From the NCBI RefSeq assembly GCF_003054555.1, contig NZ_CP026304.1:7936001-8000000 (forward strand): a DNA stretch of 64,000 bases. The letters are read 5' to 3'. Positions 26,539 through 35,594 of the stretch are shown here, piece after piece. Position 1 is the first letter of the stretch. The number at the start of each line of letters is the position of its first letter. The translations under genes and the position numbers were made by a program. The notes beneath the pieces are model-generated. The model made no database searches. It saw only the letters and a program-made list of their open reading frames with translations, and had not been told where the DNA came from. The stretch comes from Streptomyces lunaelactis. Lineage in GTDB: Bacteria; Actinomycetota; Actinomycetes; Streptomycetales; Streptomycetaceae.

Positions 26539-27771
26539 TCAGCTCTGGACGGGCGCCGCTTCCGGGTCAGGGCGAGGGAGGATGCGGGCGGTGAAATCCT
26601 TGACGGCCGCATCCAGACCGATGTCGTGCTGTGCGCGTTCGGACAGATACCACCGGTGCTCGAGCAGCTCGTGATAGAGCTCGGCCGGATCCATCGAGCC
26701 CCGCAGGTGCTGAGGCACGGCTCGTACGGTGGGCCGGAAGACCTCCCGGACCCAGCGGTGGGCCAGCACCTCCGTGCGCGCGCCGAGCGGGTCGCCCGGT
26801 GCGTAGTCGTCCTGTGTGGCCATCCAGCTCTCGAGGTCGTTGAGAAGGCGCCGGGCCTGGTTCTCCTCGGTGTCGAGGCCGGTCAGACGCAGGAGTTGGC
26901 GCTGATGATGGCCCGCATCGACGACCTTCGGTACGAAGGTGACGGTGTCGCCGCTCGAGGAGTGCTGGATCTGCATCTCGGCGACGTCGAAACCGAGGTC
27001 GTTGAGCCGGCGGATACGGCGGTCGATGTAGTGGTACTTGCCCGCCGGGTAGACGGACGTGCGGGTCAGCTCCTCCCACAGGTCCTGGTAGCGCCGGCAG
27101 ATCTCGGTGCCGAAGGCGATCGGATCCACCGACGGATGGAGTGCGCCGGCCGCCTCCAGGTCCAGCAGCTCGCCGCTGATGTTCACCCGGGCGAGCTCGA
27201 TGTCGTACGCGCGCTGCCCGGTGGTGAGTTGGGGGTGCAGCTCCCCGGTCTCGGCATCGACCAGGTAAGCGGCGTAGGCGCCGGCGTCGCGGCGGAAGAG
27301 CGTGTTGGACAGCGAGCAGTCGCCCCAGGCGAAGCCGGCCAGATGCAGCCGGACCAACAGTACGGCGAGCGCGTCCATGAGGCGGTGCATCGTGGTGGGC
27401 CGCAGCGTGGTCTCGAACATCGACCGATAGGGCAGGGAACCGTTGAGATGCCGGGTGATCAGCACCGGCTCCAGCGGCCCGCCGTCGCTGTCGGTGCGCC
27501 CGGTAACGACCGCGAGGGGATCCACCGCCGGGATGCCGAGCCGGTCGAGGGTGCGCAGCAGCTCGTACTCGCGTACCGCCGGCCGCTCGGCGAGCTCCTT
27601 GACGGCGACCACGTCGGCCCCGGCCCGGGCATAGCGCACCACGTGCCGGGAGATGCCGCGCGGCAGCGCCACGAGGTACTTCTCCGGCCATTCCTCGAGC
27701 GGCAGGTGCCACGGAAGTTCGAGAAGGAGCGCGGGGTGTTCGGGGTTGGTGGCGCTGATCTGCAAAGCCAT
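26539..27771 (-). CDS. DUF4032 protein, kinase-like fold
   Basis: 410-aa cytoplasmic protein of the actinobacterial DUF4032 family. The first half looks like an atypical kinase fold: ADVVAVKELAERPAVREYELL (Lys and Glu pair), GFAWGDCSLSNTLF (catalytic-loop-like, HGD replaced by WGD plus N) and AYLVDAETGE (DFG-like). The second half is the family-specific C-terminal domain. ATG 27771 follows GAGGCGA. Substrate and role are unknown; a lipopolysaccharide-kinase-like phosphotransferase activity is possible by fold only. Confidence 0.82.
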   Translation of the reverse strand: MALQISATNPEHPALLLELPWHLPLEEWPEKYLVALPRGISRHVVRYARAGADVVAVKELAERPAVREYELLRTLDRLGIPAVDPLAVVTGRTDSDGGPLEPVLITRHLNGSLPYRSMFETTLRPTTMHRLMDALAVLLVRLHLAGFAWGDCSLSNTLFRRDAGAYAAYLVDAETGELHPQLTTGQRAYDIELARVNISGELLDLEAAGALHPSVDPIAFGTEICRRYQDLWEELTRTSVYPAGKYHYIDRRIRRLNDLGFDVAEMQIQHSSSGDTVTFVPKVVDAGHHQRQLLRLTGLDTEENQARRLLNDLESWMATQDDYAPGDPLGARTEVLAHRWVREVFRPTVRAVPQHLRGSMDPAELYHELLEHRWYLSERAQHDIGLDAAVKDFTARILPRPDPEAAPVQS

Positions 27772-27885
27772 CGATCGCCTCGCGTCGGACGGTGACGGGC
27801 CACCAGTGTGACGTATGAGGTCGCGCACCTCATCGGGCGCCCTGGGCGGCGACCGGCATGGCCGCACTGCGGTTCAGGCGGCGCT

Positions 27886-27924
27886 GCGGTTCAGACGCAC
27901 CTGGCCGCGGTTCAGACGCACCTG
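27886..27924. repeat. 18-bp direct repeat spanning a stop codon
   Basis: GCGGTTCAGACGCACCTG occurs at 27886-27903 and 27907-27924, separated by 3 nt, with a partial third copy to the left. The right copy contains the stop codon of the membrane-protein gene, so the gene end has been duplicated in tandem. Confidence 0.75.
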
Positions 27925-28637
27925 TACGTGAAACGCGTCGCGACCGTGTGCCGGGACGGCGAGGTGATCCGCAGTTCCGCACTGGCCCGGTATGCGCCCC
28001 GGCCGTGGAAGGTCCAGAGCAGATGCAGGCGTGCCTGTTCCTGCCCGCGCGTCATCTTCTCCCGCAGCACCTCCGAGGTGGTGCCGTCGCTGCGCACCCA
28101 GCGATACGTCACAGTGCCGGGCCGTCCGTTGGTCTCCAGTACAGCCACGACATCCGCCGTGCCGTCACATCCGGGCCCCTCCGGAGCGCTCTGCACGGCG
28201 ACATCCTCCACGGCCAGGCCGGGCCCGTGACGCTGCCAGGCGAGGAAGGCCAGCACCGCCAGCAGCACGATGGCGGCCAGGGCGTACCGGCGGAGTCCTC
28301 CGCTGCGGGGTTCGCGGGCCTGCTGCGGCTCGGCGGGCTGCCCAGGCAACGTGCCGTGCCAGAGTTCGGCTGCGGTCGTGCTGTTGCCACGGTTCCGGTT
28401 CCGTACGACCGCGGTCACTCCCGGGCCGAAGCGGAGCACCTCGCCCTCCACGCGGTCCGGTGCCACGCTCACCGGCTGACCGCCCCGCACCGGGACGGTT
28501 GTTTCGGGCGCGGGCTCCGGCTCCGGCCGCTCGAACCAGTGGCTGCCGAGCGCGGTCGCGCTGTACCCCTCGTTCTCGGCCTCGTCCGGGCGCGGGGTCC
28601 GCCGCCCGTCGTCGTAAGGGACCCGGGGATCGTTCAT
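27912..28637 (-). CDS. Membrane protein partner of the receptor kinase
   Basis: 241-aa protein: 115-residue cytoplasmic part with acidic and Pro-rich stretches, one transmembrane helix (LAAIVLLAVLAFLAW, about 135-153) and a roughly 90-residue outer domain ending in Cys. The outer domain (TVTYRWVRSDGT, LLWTFHGRGAYRAS) resembles that of the upstream kinase (VTVVIAWFTSNAKG, LDHTFQGKGCYWGV). ATG 28637 overlaps the kinase stop (ATGA), so the two are co-translated and probably act together. No enzyme motif. Confidence 0.75.
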   Translation of the reverse strand: MNDPRVPYDDGRRTPRPDEAENEGYSATALGSHWFERPEPEPAPETTVPVRGGQPVSVAPDRVEGEVLRFGPGVTAVVRNRNRGNSTTAAELWHGTLPGQPAEPQQAREPRSGGLRRYALAAIVLLAVLAFLAWQRHGPGLAVEDVAVQSAPEGPGCDGTADVVAVLETNGRPGTVTYRWVRSDGTTSEVLREKMTRGQEQARLHLLWTFHGRGAYRASAELRITSPSRHTVATRFTYRCV

Positions 28638-30268
28638 CCGATGGGGCACCGCCTGGCCTGGATCTGCTGCGAACTGGGATTCGGGGCGGTGGGGTTCGTC
28701 GTCGCCCGTACGCCCCAGTAGCAGCCCTTCCCCTGGAAGGTGTGGTCCAGCGTGATCGTGTACTGCGTCGCGCCGCTCCGCTCGAAGGTCTGCGAGCCGT
28801 CCGGGGCGCCCGGTTCACCCTTGGCGTTGCTGGTGAACCATGCGATGACGACGGTCACCGGACCGGTCCCGTCCGTGGCGACGTCGATGGAGGCGGTGGC
28901 GACCGTCGCATTGATCTGCTGCAGGCTCGAGACGGATACGGACCTCACCCTGACGGGAGCCGTGGTGGGAGGGCTGGGTTCGGTAGTGGGTGGGGAAGCC
29001 GGGGGAGAGGTGGGTGGGGGCTCGGAGGATACGGGGGGCGCGGCGGTCGCGCTGCCCGAAGGAACAGAAGTGTCGGACGGAGAAGGGGAATTGCCGGCCG
29101 GGACGCTCCCGGTCGGTGACGGACTCCCGGAGGTGGACGGGCCGGCGGACGCGGCGCCGTCCGGGTCGTCGACCGCGCCCGGTTCCGCGCTGGTGGTGGC
29201 GAGGGCCTGGGCCGTCGTGCGCTGCGGGCTGCCTCCGCTCGCCCCCGCCGCAACAGCGACGACCACCGCCAGAACCAGCGCGGCGAGGGTTGCCAGCACG
29301 CCCCGCAGGCCCGGACTCCAGCTGCCTGCCCAGCCTCCGCCGCTGCCTCCGCCGCCCAGTGCCGTCGTGGCCAGCTCGGTGGTGCCGGAGGCCTGGCCCG
29401 CGGCGGACGGGAAGAGCAGCGGCAGGAGTGCGGCGAGCGCGGCGAGCTTCCGCTGGCCCCGCTCCTCCCAGTCCGGGCCGTACGCCGCCCCGGCGATCTC
29501 CTCAAGCTCGGCCACGAAGGCCGCGGCGTTCTCGGGCCGCTCCAGCGGGGCCTTCGCCATACCGCGCCGGATCAACGGGCGCACCGGTTCCGGCGCCGCC
29601 TCCTCGGGAACCGGCGCGCTGATGTGCTGGAGAGCCAGCTCGGCGAAGTTCTCGCCCGAGAACGGCTTGCGGCCGGTCAGGCACTCGTAGAACGTCGCTG
29701 TCGCCGCGTAGACGTCGGCGGCCGGGGAGGCGGGCTCGCCGTTCCACTGTTCCGGGGCCATGTACGCGGGAGTGCCGGCGACGCCCGGTGTGGTGCCGCG
29801 GCCCGCCGCGATGCCGAAGTCGACGAGCTTGGACGAGCCGTCGGCCGCGACCAGCACGTTCTCGGGCTTGTAGTCGCGGTGGACCACACCCGCCCGGTGC
29901 GCGGCAGCCAGTCCCAGCAGCGAGCCCTTGAGCACCACCAGCGCCGCTTCGGGGCCGGTGGCTCCCTCGCGTCGCAGCAGGGTGCGCAGGGCGATCCCGT
30001 CGACCAGCTCCATCACGATGGCGGCGCCCAGCGGCGCTTCGACGTATTCGTACAGCCCGACCACATACGGCGAATCGAGTCCGCCGAGCAGACGTGCCTC
30101 CGCGCGGAACTCCTGTACGAAGCCGGAATCCGTGCGCAGCCGCTCGCTGAGGTATTTGACGGCCACCGGCACGCCGGTCGCGTCGTGGACGGCCAGGACG
30201 ACACGCCCGCTGCCGCCGGAGCCCAACTCCCGGGATTCCGTGTACCCCGGCACCGACCACGTGTTCAT
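28634..30268 (-). CDS. Receptor-type Ser/Thr protein kinase
   Basis: 544-aa Hanks-type kinase. Kinase domain 1-270: glycine loop GSGGSG, Lys38, catalytic HRDYKPENV (130-138), DFG (150-152) and APEQW. A transmembrane helix (about 325-345, GVLATLAALVLAVVVAV) leads to a 90-residue Pro/Ser/Thr linker and a beta-rich outer domain (about 450-544) instead of PASTA repeats, so it is probably not a muropeptide sensor of the PknB type. The next gene encodes a membrane protein with a similar outer domain. Confidence 0.93.
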   Translation of the reverse strand: MNTWSVPGYTESRELGSGGSGRVVLAVHDATGVPVAVKYLSERLRTDSGFVQEFRAEARLLGGLDSPYVVGLYEYVEAPLGAAIVMELVDGIALRTLLRREGATGPEAALVVLKGSLLGLAAAHRAGVVHRDYKPENVLVAADGSSKLVDFGIAAGRGTTPGVAGTPAYMAPEQWNGEPASPAADVYAATATFYECLTGRKPFSGENFAELALQHISAPVPEEAAPEPVRPLIRRGMAKAPLERPENAAAFVAELEEIAGAAYGPDWEERGQRKLAALAALLPLLFPSAAGQASGTTELATTALGGGGSGGGWAGSWSPGLRGVLATLAALVLAVVVAVAAGASGGSPQRTTAQALATTSAEPGAVDDPDGAASAGPSTSGSPSPTGSVPAGNSPSPSDTSVPSGSATAAPPVSSEPPPTSPPASPPTTEPSPPTTAPVRVRSVSVSSLQQINATVATASIDVATDGTGPVTVVIAWFTSNAKGEPGAPDGSQTFERSGATQYTITLDHTFQGKGCYWGVRATTNPTAPNPSSQQIQARRCPIG

Positions 30269-30498
30269 CCCGCCCCCTAGGTCCTGCGCGGTTCCCAGCA
30301 GGCGTCAGCGCCGCCACCGACGGATGGCCCGACCGCTCTGCCGCGGGTATCCGTGCGCGGTCGTTGTGCACGACGGCCGCACCGTAGCCCACATGCTGTC
30401 CCCATGGCAGACACATTTCCGTCACGACTGGTTCCCGCCGGAGAGCCAGCTGCTGGGCTGCGCGGGTGAGCCGGTGCCTCAGTCGGTCACCGTGTCAG

Positions 30499-31173
30499 TC
30501 ACCGGCGGCAGATCAGATCGGCCAGCTCCGACGGCCGGCTGAGCGCGACGAGGTGTCCACCGGGGAGTTCCTCGACGGTGATTCCCAGCCGCTCCTTCAC
30601 GATCCGGCGCTGGAACTCAAGGGGGAAGAACCGGTCCTCACGGCCCTGCAGGAACCGCGTGGGGACCTTCGGCCACTCGCGCTGCGGCCACGGCTGCGTG
30701 AACAGGGCCTCCGAGGGGCCGGACTCGCCCTGCGCCATCGCCTCGTCGGTCACCTCCGGCGGCACATCGTGGAAGAAGTCGACCAGCACATCGAACTCGG
30801 CGTCCGGAGCGCGTCCCTCCTGCACGGCGTACGCCGCGCGCGCCGCGGCCTGGCCCGTGTTGTCCCACCACTGCCCCGCCGTCTCGCCGTAGGCCGGCAC
30901 CATGGCGTTGACGAGAATCAGCTGATCGACCGCCACCCTCTCGCAGACCAGTGGCGCGGTGAAGCCGGCGAGCGACTGCGCGACAAGTACCAAGTCGCGG
31001 TGATCGCCGATCGCTCGGACGACGGAGTCGGCGTACTCGGAGAGCCCGGCGGAGTTGTCCTGAGGCAGGTCGACGGCCACCACCTCGTGTCCGCGCCCGC
31101 GCAACTCGGGGACGAGCCGGTGCCAGTACCAAGCGCGACCGTCAGCGCCGGGGATGAGCACATAGGTTGCCAT
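30499..31173 (-). CDS. Alpha/beta hydrolase
   Basis: 224-aa hydrolase of the alpha/beta fold (esterase EstC/salicylate-binding-protein-like branch). Seen: oxyanion region LIPGADGRAWYWHRL, nucleophile Ser67 in VAQSLAG, acid Asp in GREDRFFP and His in PGGHLVALSRP. AACAA/GGCGG precede ATG without a strong ribosome site. It stands alone; the substrate cannot be told. Confidence 0.9.
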   Translation of the reverse strand: MATYVLIPGADGRAWYWHRLVPELRGRGHEVVAVDLPQDNSAGLSEYADSVVRAIGDHRDLVLVAQSLAGFTAPLVCERVAVDQLILVNAMVPAYGETAGQWWDNTGQAAARAAYAVQEGRAPDAEFDVLVDFFHDVPPEVTDEAMAQGESGPSEALFTQPWPQREWPKVPTRFLQGREDRFFPLEFQRRIVKERLGITVEELPGGHLVALSRPSELADLICRR

Positions 31174-31250
31174 TCAAACCGCCTTCGTCCTGTCGGCTAC
31201 TCCGCGAGTACTGGGATACCTCACTCTCCCGGGCGATGGTGACAGTGAAC

Positions 31251-31283
31251 GGGCTCCGGGCCGGAGTGTCCGACCCGGAGCCC
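31251..31283. terminator. Hairpin after the secreted-protein gene
   Basis: Perfect 10-bp stem GGGCTCCGGG/CCCGGAGCCC with a 13-nt loop, downstream of the minus-strand stop at 31393 and upstream of the hydrolase. A C/T-rich stretch with CGTTCCCC repeated three times (31302-31328) lies beside it. Confidence 0.55.
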
Positions 31284-31392
31284 GCCGCTCCCCCGTATCC
31301 CCGCTTCCCCCGTTCCCCCGTTCCCCCGTACTGCCCGTCGGACCGAGCGCGGGCGCCCGGCCGACCGGCAGGTCTGCGGTGTGGTGCCCGGC

Positions 31393-31995
31393 TCAGTAGA
31401 GCTTGGCGACCGCGACGCCCGTGGTCTTCTTGAAGCCCTTCAGCGGCGCGCCGTCGAGGTCGCCCAACTGCCCCCACTCGATGACCGTCACCGTCCGGCC
31501 GTCACGGCCGACCGAGTAGAGGCCGATGTCGGTTGAGCCGACGTCGGGGTCGGCGGTGTCGATGCTGTAGACGTGCGCTCCCTCCTCGACGTTGATCCTG
31601 CCGTGGTAGAAAGCCTCGCCCTCGAGCCCCGGGTGGGTGTCCTTCAGCCGGTCGAGGCAGCCCTCGATCGAGGCGCGGAGCCTGGAGGCGAGCGCCTTCG
31701 CCTTGGCCGTGCTGGGTGCGACCGTCGTCGTCTGACGGGCGCTGGTGTCCAGCTCCGTCCTGAAGTCGCGGTAGGCGGTGGAAGTCTTGGGCGCGATCCC
31801 CGCCGTGCACGGCGAGCCGGAGTCGGGCAGCCCCTGCTTCACCGGATCGGCGTGCCAGGGACTGATCGAGGCCGGCAGTTGCGACGCCGAGAGGAACTTC
31901 GGCGCCACGGGGGCGGCGGCCGTGGCCGAGCCGAGCGAGGCGATGGTCATGCCCACGGCTGCCGCGGTCACGACAGCGGTGCGGATCTTGTTCAT
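31393..31995 (-). CDS. Secreted protein of unknown function
   Basis: 200-aa exported protein. Signal peptide 1-27 (MNKIRTAVVTAAAVGMTIAS, cleavage near ATAAA). The mature part has two Cys (GSPCTAG and EGCLDRL) that could form a disulphide, a mixed alpha/beta fold, and an ending VTVIEWGQLGDLDGAPLKGFKKTT. I do not recognise the family. Alone on the minus strand, divergent from the membrane DNA-binding protein; the shared 170-nt region must carry both promoters. Confidence 0.75.
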   Translation of the reverse strand: MNKIRTAVVTAAAVGMTIASLGSATAAAPVAPKFLSASQLPASISPWHADPVKQGLPDSGSPCTAGIAPKTSTAYRDFRTELDTSARQTTTVAPSTAKAKALASRLRASIEGCLDRLKDTHPGLEGEAFYHGRINVEEGAHVYSIDTADPDVGSTDIGLYSVGRDGRTVTVIEWGQLGDLDGAPLKGFKKTTGVAVAKLY

Positions 31996-32172
31996 GTAAG
32001 GGCTTCCCCCGGTTCGTGGCTGGCTGAGCGATCACCAGCTTCGGCGCGCCGGTGGGCGGCGGCAAGCACTCCACGCCCTTCAGGGACGGTGGAACCATTC
32101 CACCCCGGTTGACGTGGGGTTTATCAGTGGGGTGGGACGCCGTCCTGGGACGGCCGGGGGGAGTTGGAGCGC

Positions 32173-33483
32173 TTGAGCACACCGCGAGAGACCGAGACGG
32201 AAGCGTTCGCGCGACGGTTGAGCGAGCTTCGGGACGGATCCGGCCGCAGTTACGGCGCGCTGGCGCGCCGCGTCGGCGTCAGCGCGTCGACGCTGCATCG
32301 GTACTGCTCCGGGCAGACGGTGCCGGTGGAGTACACGCCGGTGGAACGGCTGGCACGCCTCTGCGGATGCCAGGGTGAGGAACTCACCGCGCTGCACCGG
32401 CTGTGGGTGAGGGCGGACGCGGATCGCGGCAGGCGTCAGGAGAGCGGTGCCGGGGCGGCAGGCCGGGAGGTCACGGCCGTCCCGGGCGAGGCCCCCGAAG
32501 CCGATCCGGCACCCGCCCCTGAGCCGTTGGCGGAACCCGACGAGCCCGGACGGCGGGGACGCCGCTGGGCGTACGCCACCGTCCTGGCCGCGGCCGTCCT
32601 CGCGTTAGTCCTGCTCATCGCCTTCGCTGAGAACTTCCCTTCGGCAGCGGACAGGCGGCAGTCCGCGGCGGAGCAGTTCGGCGGCGGAGCCAACGACTCT
32701 TCCCAGCCCCACCCCGACGGCTCCCGTTCCACCGCGCCCGCGTCTCCCGACGCCACGGCCTCCGCTCCCGGCGACGGACCTCGCGTATCCACCGACCACG
32801 GTCAGCGCCCGCCCGAAGCAACCGCTTCCGGCCGTTCCACCGCCCCCTCGGAGCCTGAGCGGAGCCGGTTGCCGTTCACTTGGAGCACGAACGACCACAT
32901 CTGGCAGAACGGGTGCGGCCACACCTACCTCGTCAACCGCGGCCCCGCCCACGTGCCTCCGCCGCCTGCCGAAGCGGACGCCGAGCCTTGGGCGCGCTCG
33001 GTCGGTGCGGTCCACGGCGCCGATACCGGAGTGCGGATCACCGTGCAGGGCAAGAGCGACAAGGCGGTGGTCCTCGAGGCGATGCACGTCCGGGTGACGG
33101 CGAGGCGGGCGCCACCGAAGCACAACGCCTTCCGCATGAACCTCGGGTGCGGCGGGGCGCTCACGCCCCGCCTGTTCGACGTCGACCTCGACAAGCCCCG
33201 ACCGATCGCACGCTCGATGGCGGGCAACGACGCCGGTGAGCCGATCCCTGCTGTCTCCTTTCCGTACAAGGTCTCGGCGACCGACCCCGAGACGCTGCTG
33301 GTCACCGGCCGTACGGTCGGCTGTGACTGCGACTGGTACCTGGAGTTGGAGTGGAGCAGCGGCGACCGCTCGGGCACCGTACGGATCGACGACAGCGGAC
33401 AGCCCTTCCGTACGAGCGGAATTCAGGACCGGCCCGTCTTCGACTACGGCACCGGCTCCGGTCGTTGGAACCCGGCCGCCTAG
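32173..33483 (+). CDS. Membrane-spanning helix-turn-helix regulator
   Basis: 436-aa protein with an N-terminal XRE-type helix-turn-helix (about 8-70, SYGALARRVGVSASTLHRYCSG), an acidic Pro-rich linker, one transmembrane helix (about 140-157, YATVLAAAVLALVLLIAF) and a roughly 280-residue outer part: Ser/Pro/Ala-rich stalk, then a Cys-containing beta domain (NGCGHTYLVN, VTARRAPPKHNAFRMNLGCGG, GCDCDWYLELEW). The layout suggests a one-component sensor reading an external signal. TTG 32173 is preferred over in-frame TTG 32164 for its spacing from GGGGGGAG. Ligand and targets unknown. Confidence 0.8.
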   Translation: MSTPRETETEAFARRLSELRDGSGRSYGALARRVGVSASTLHRYCSGQTVPVEYTPVERLARLCGCQGEELTALHRLWVRADADRGRRQESGAGAAGREVTAVPGEAPEADPAPAPEPLAEPDEPGRRGRRWAYATVLAAAVLALVLLIAFAENFPSAADRRQSAAEQFGGGANDSSQPHPDGSRSTAPASPDATASAPGDGPRVSTDHGQRPPEATASGRSTAPSEPERSRLPFTWSTNDHIWQNGCGHTYLVNRGPAHVPPPPAEADAEPWARSVGAVHGADTGVRITVQGKSDKAVVLEAMHVRVTARRAPPKHNAFRMNLGCGGALTPRLFDVDLDKPRPIARSMAGNDAGEPIPAVSFPYKVSATDPETLLVTGRTVGCDCDWYLELEWSSGDRSGTVRIDDSGQPFRTSGIQDRPVFDYGTGSGRWNPAA

Positions 33484-33514
33484 CCACCCGGTCTATATGC
33501 AAGTCGGGCGCGGG

Positions 33515-33733
33515 TCAGATGGTGAGAGTGGGCCAGGGGACGTCGGTTTCGACGGCGGCGGTGTAGTCGAAGCCGCGGACGGAGAAGCCGTAGAGGCGGC
33601 GGACTTCGTCGCTGAACCAGTCGAGGTCGGCGAGTTCGGTGATGGTGTCGCTGGTGGCGGTGCTCCAGCGTTCGGCGACGGCGTTCTGCACGGCGGGGTC
33701 GAGTTCCCAGGTGTCGAGGCGGACCCGGCCCTG
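33515..33733 (-). pseudogene. FabV (trans-2-enoyl-CoA/ACP reductase) C-terminal remnant
   Basis: The minus-strand frame ending at 33515 reads QGRVRLDTWELDPAVQNAV, TELADLDWFSDEVRRLYGF and FDYTAAVETDVPWP, the C-terminal 70 residues of FabV-family enoyl reductases. Upstream the frame loses similarity at about 33735, next to a hairpin repeat, and the more than 300 residues of the catalytic part are absent. A deletion relic. Confidence 0.75.
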
Positions 33734-33760
33734 AGGACAACGGAGCGAGGTGCCGTAGCC

Positions 33761-33791
33761 GGGGGTACCTCCCAGGCGAAGCTCTGGGGGA
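33761..33791. repeat. Hairpin repeat adjoining the fabV remnant
   Basis: GGGGGTACCTCCCAG, loop GCGAAGCT and CTGGGGGA form a stem-loop. It resembles, from memory, a palindrome scattered between genes in many Streptomyces genomes. It lies exactly where the fabV similarity breaks. Confidence 0.5.
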
Positions 33792-33850
33792 GCGTCGCGG
33801 GCCCGACAAGATCGCCCGGACAGGGCCTGGTCCCGCCCTGTCTGCCCAGG

Positions 33851-33961
33851 TCAACGCGGCGCCCCGTACACCTTGATGATGATCGCGTCCGATTTCGTAG
33901 CACTCGGGTCGTACACGACAACACATACGCCGGGGGATTCGCCGCATACCTGCCGGCTCAT
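33851..33961 (-). CDS. Possible 36-codon peptide or gene end
   Basis: From ATG 33961 the frame encodes 36 residues with VCVVVYDPSATKSDAIIIKVYGAPR at its end. That composition looks protein-like, but there is no ribosome site and I do not recognise it. It may be the 3' end of another lost gene next to the fabV relic. Confidence 0.25.
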   Translation of the reverse strand: MSRQVCGESPGVCVVVYDPSATKSDAIIIKVYGAPR

Positions 33962-34005
33962 AGCTTCTTGATCAAGCACCGCGATGATCAGGAGGCAACA
34001 GAGAC

Positions 34006-35067
34006 ATGTACGGCAAGGCATTCGCCCCGGAGTACCAGGGCGAACTGGGCTCGGTTCTCGGCGTCAACTCCTCGTACGACGAGGTGCTCGCAACGGCGAG
34101 ACACGCGCGCCGCAACGCCGTCTCGGCACTCGACCGCGCCCGCGCCTCGCTCGCACTCGCCGAGGCCAACCGGCGGCTGGGCCGGGTGGCCGATGCCGGT
34201 GACTCCTGGCGCGACAGCTACCGTTCCGCCCGGCAGGCCCGCGACCGGGGCGCGATGGCGTGGGCCCTCTGGAGCGGCGGCACCCTGGCCCGGCAGTGCG
34301 GCACTCTGCCGCTGGCCCGCCGCCTGCTGTCGTCCGCCGTCGAACTCGCCGCCGAGAGCGGTGATCGCCTCGCCCACGGGTACTCGCTCGCCGGCCTCGC
34401 CGAAACGGGCCGGATCCAGGGCGACTACGAGGCGGTCGCGGAGACGCACGAGCAATTACTGGCCCAGGCGCGAGCTCATGGCGAGTCCCGGCACATGGTC
34501 TGGGCGATGTCCGGCATCGCGCAGATGCACCGCAACACCGGCGCGTACGACAAGGCCCTGGAGCTGTTCGAGGAGTCCGCCCGGATCGCGGAAGCGGCCG
34601 ACGACGCACGCGGGCGGGCATGGTCGCTGCGGGGCATAGCCGACGTGGTGTCCGTGCAGGGCGATTCGGAGCGGGCGCTGGCACTGCTGTCCGACGCCGA
34701 GACCATCTGCCGCGACATGGATCTGGCCGGTGCCCTCGCGTACAACCACAAGATGCGCGGCAACGTCTTGTTCCGCGCGGCGCGTTACGAGGATGCCGGC
34801 GTCGCCTACGCGCTGTCCCTGCGCGAGTTCCGCGACATGAACGAGCCCCGGGGAACGGCGCTCTCCCGCCTCGGCCTCATCAAGTCCCGCTCCCGCCACG
34901 GCCACGTCGACGGCCACGCACCGGACGCGACGCTGGCGGAACTCGCCGAACTGGAAGCCGAGTTCAAGCGGATCGGGCTGCGTCACGCCCGGCAGGCGGT
35001 CGTGGCCTTCCGCGCCGAGCTGACAGAGGATCGCCGGAGAGAGGACCGCCGGGTGGCACAGGGGTAG
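34006..35067 (+). CDS. TPR-repeat protein
   Basis: 353-aa soluble protein built almost entirely of tetratricopeptide repeats (about eight), for example ASLALAEANRRLGRVADA, GIAQMHRNTGAYDKALELFEES and GIADVVSVQGDSERALALL. No enzyme domain or DNA-binding domain is attached, so it is probably a protein-protein scaffold. AGGAGG lies 10 nt before the ATG. It ends 17 nt before the acetyltransferase gene, a likely co-transcribed neighbour. Confidence 0.88.
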   Translation: MYGKAFAPEYQGELGSVLGVNSSYDEVLATARHARRNAVSALDRARASLALAEANRRLGRVADAGDSWRDSYRSARQARDRGAMAWALWSGGTLARQCGTLPLARRLLSSAVELAAESGDRLAHGYSLAGLAETGRIQGDYEAVAETHEQLLAQARAHGESRHMVWAMSGIAQMHRNTGAYDKALELFEESARIAEAADDARGRAWSLRGIADVVSVQGDSERALALLSDAETICRDMDLAGALAYNHKMRGNVLFRAARYEDAGVAYALSLREFRDMNEPRGTALSRLGLIKSRSRHGHVDGHAPDATLAELAELEAEFKRIGLRHARQAVVAFRAELTEDRRREDRRVAQG

Positions 35068-35084
35068 CCACTAACCTGCGGGTC

Positions 35085-35594
35085 GTGATCATTGAACCGC
35101 TGGTGCCGGTGGACGGCGCCCTCCCCGGGGTGCTGCTCACCGAGCTGACCGCGCTCCACCTCTCCAACCGCGAGTTCCATGCGCTCAGCGGGGACTTCCC
35201 GGACCCGGACGGCATCACGCCCGAGCAGGTCGCGGCCTCGCTCGCGGACGAGCTGGTGAACCCGGAAGTCGAGATGCTGCTCGCACGGTCCGCCGGGGAG
35301 CTCGTCGGGTTCGCGGTCACGCTGGCGCGTCATCCCGACCCGGCGGATCCCGACCCCTGGATCGGGCTGCTGATGGTCCACGGAGAGGTGCAGCGCACGG
35401 GGCACGGGCGCCGGTTGGCCGGGATTGTCGCGGACCGCTTCCGGGCCGGGGGACGCACAGGACTCAAGCTGGCCGTGCTCGACAACAACCCCAGGGGGTT
35501 GGCGTTCTGGACGGCCCTCGGGTACGAGTTCGTCCGCTGGGGGAGGGACCACAGGCTGGGCCGCGCCTCGACGGTGCTGCGGCTCCCACTCTGA
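35085..35594 (+). CDS. GNAT-family N-acetyltransferase
   Basis: 169-aa acetyltransferase. Acetyl-CoA-binding loop QRTGHGRRLAG (Q/RxxGxG/A), strand LLMVHGEVQ before it, and C-terminal motif LKLAVLDNNPRGLAFWTALGYEFVRWG. The start is taken at GTG 35085. Substrate unknown; proximity to the TPR gene suggests co-expression. Confidence 0.85.
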   Translation: MIIEPLVPVDGALPGVLLTELTALHLSNREFHALSGDFPDPDGITPEQVAASLADELVNPEVEMLLARSAGELVGFAVTLARHPDPADPDPWIGLLMVHGEVQRTGHGRRLAGIVADRFRAGGRTGLKLAVLDNNPRGLAFWTALGYEFVRWGRDHRLGRASTVLRLPL

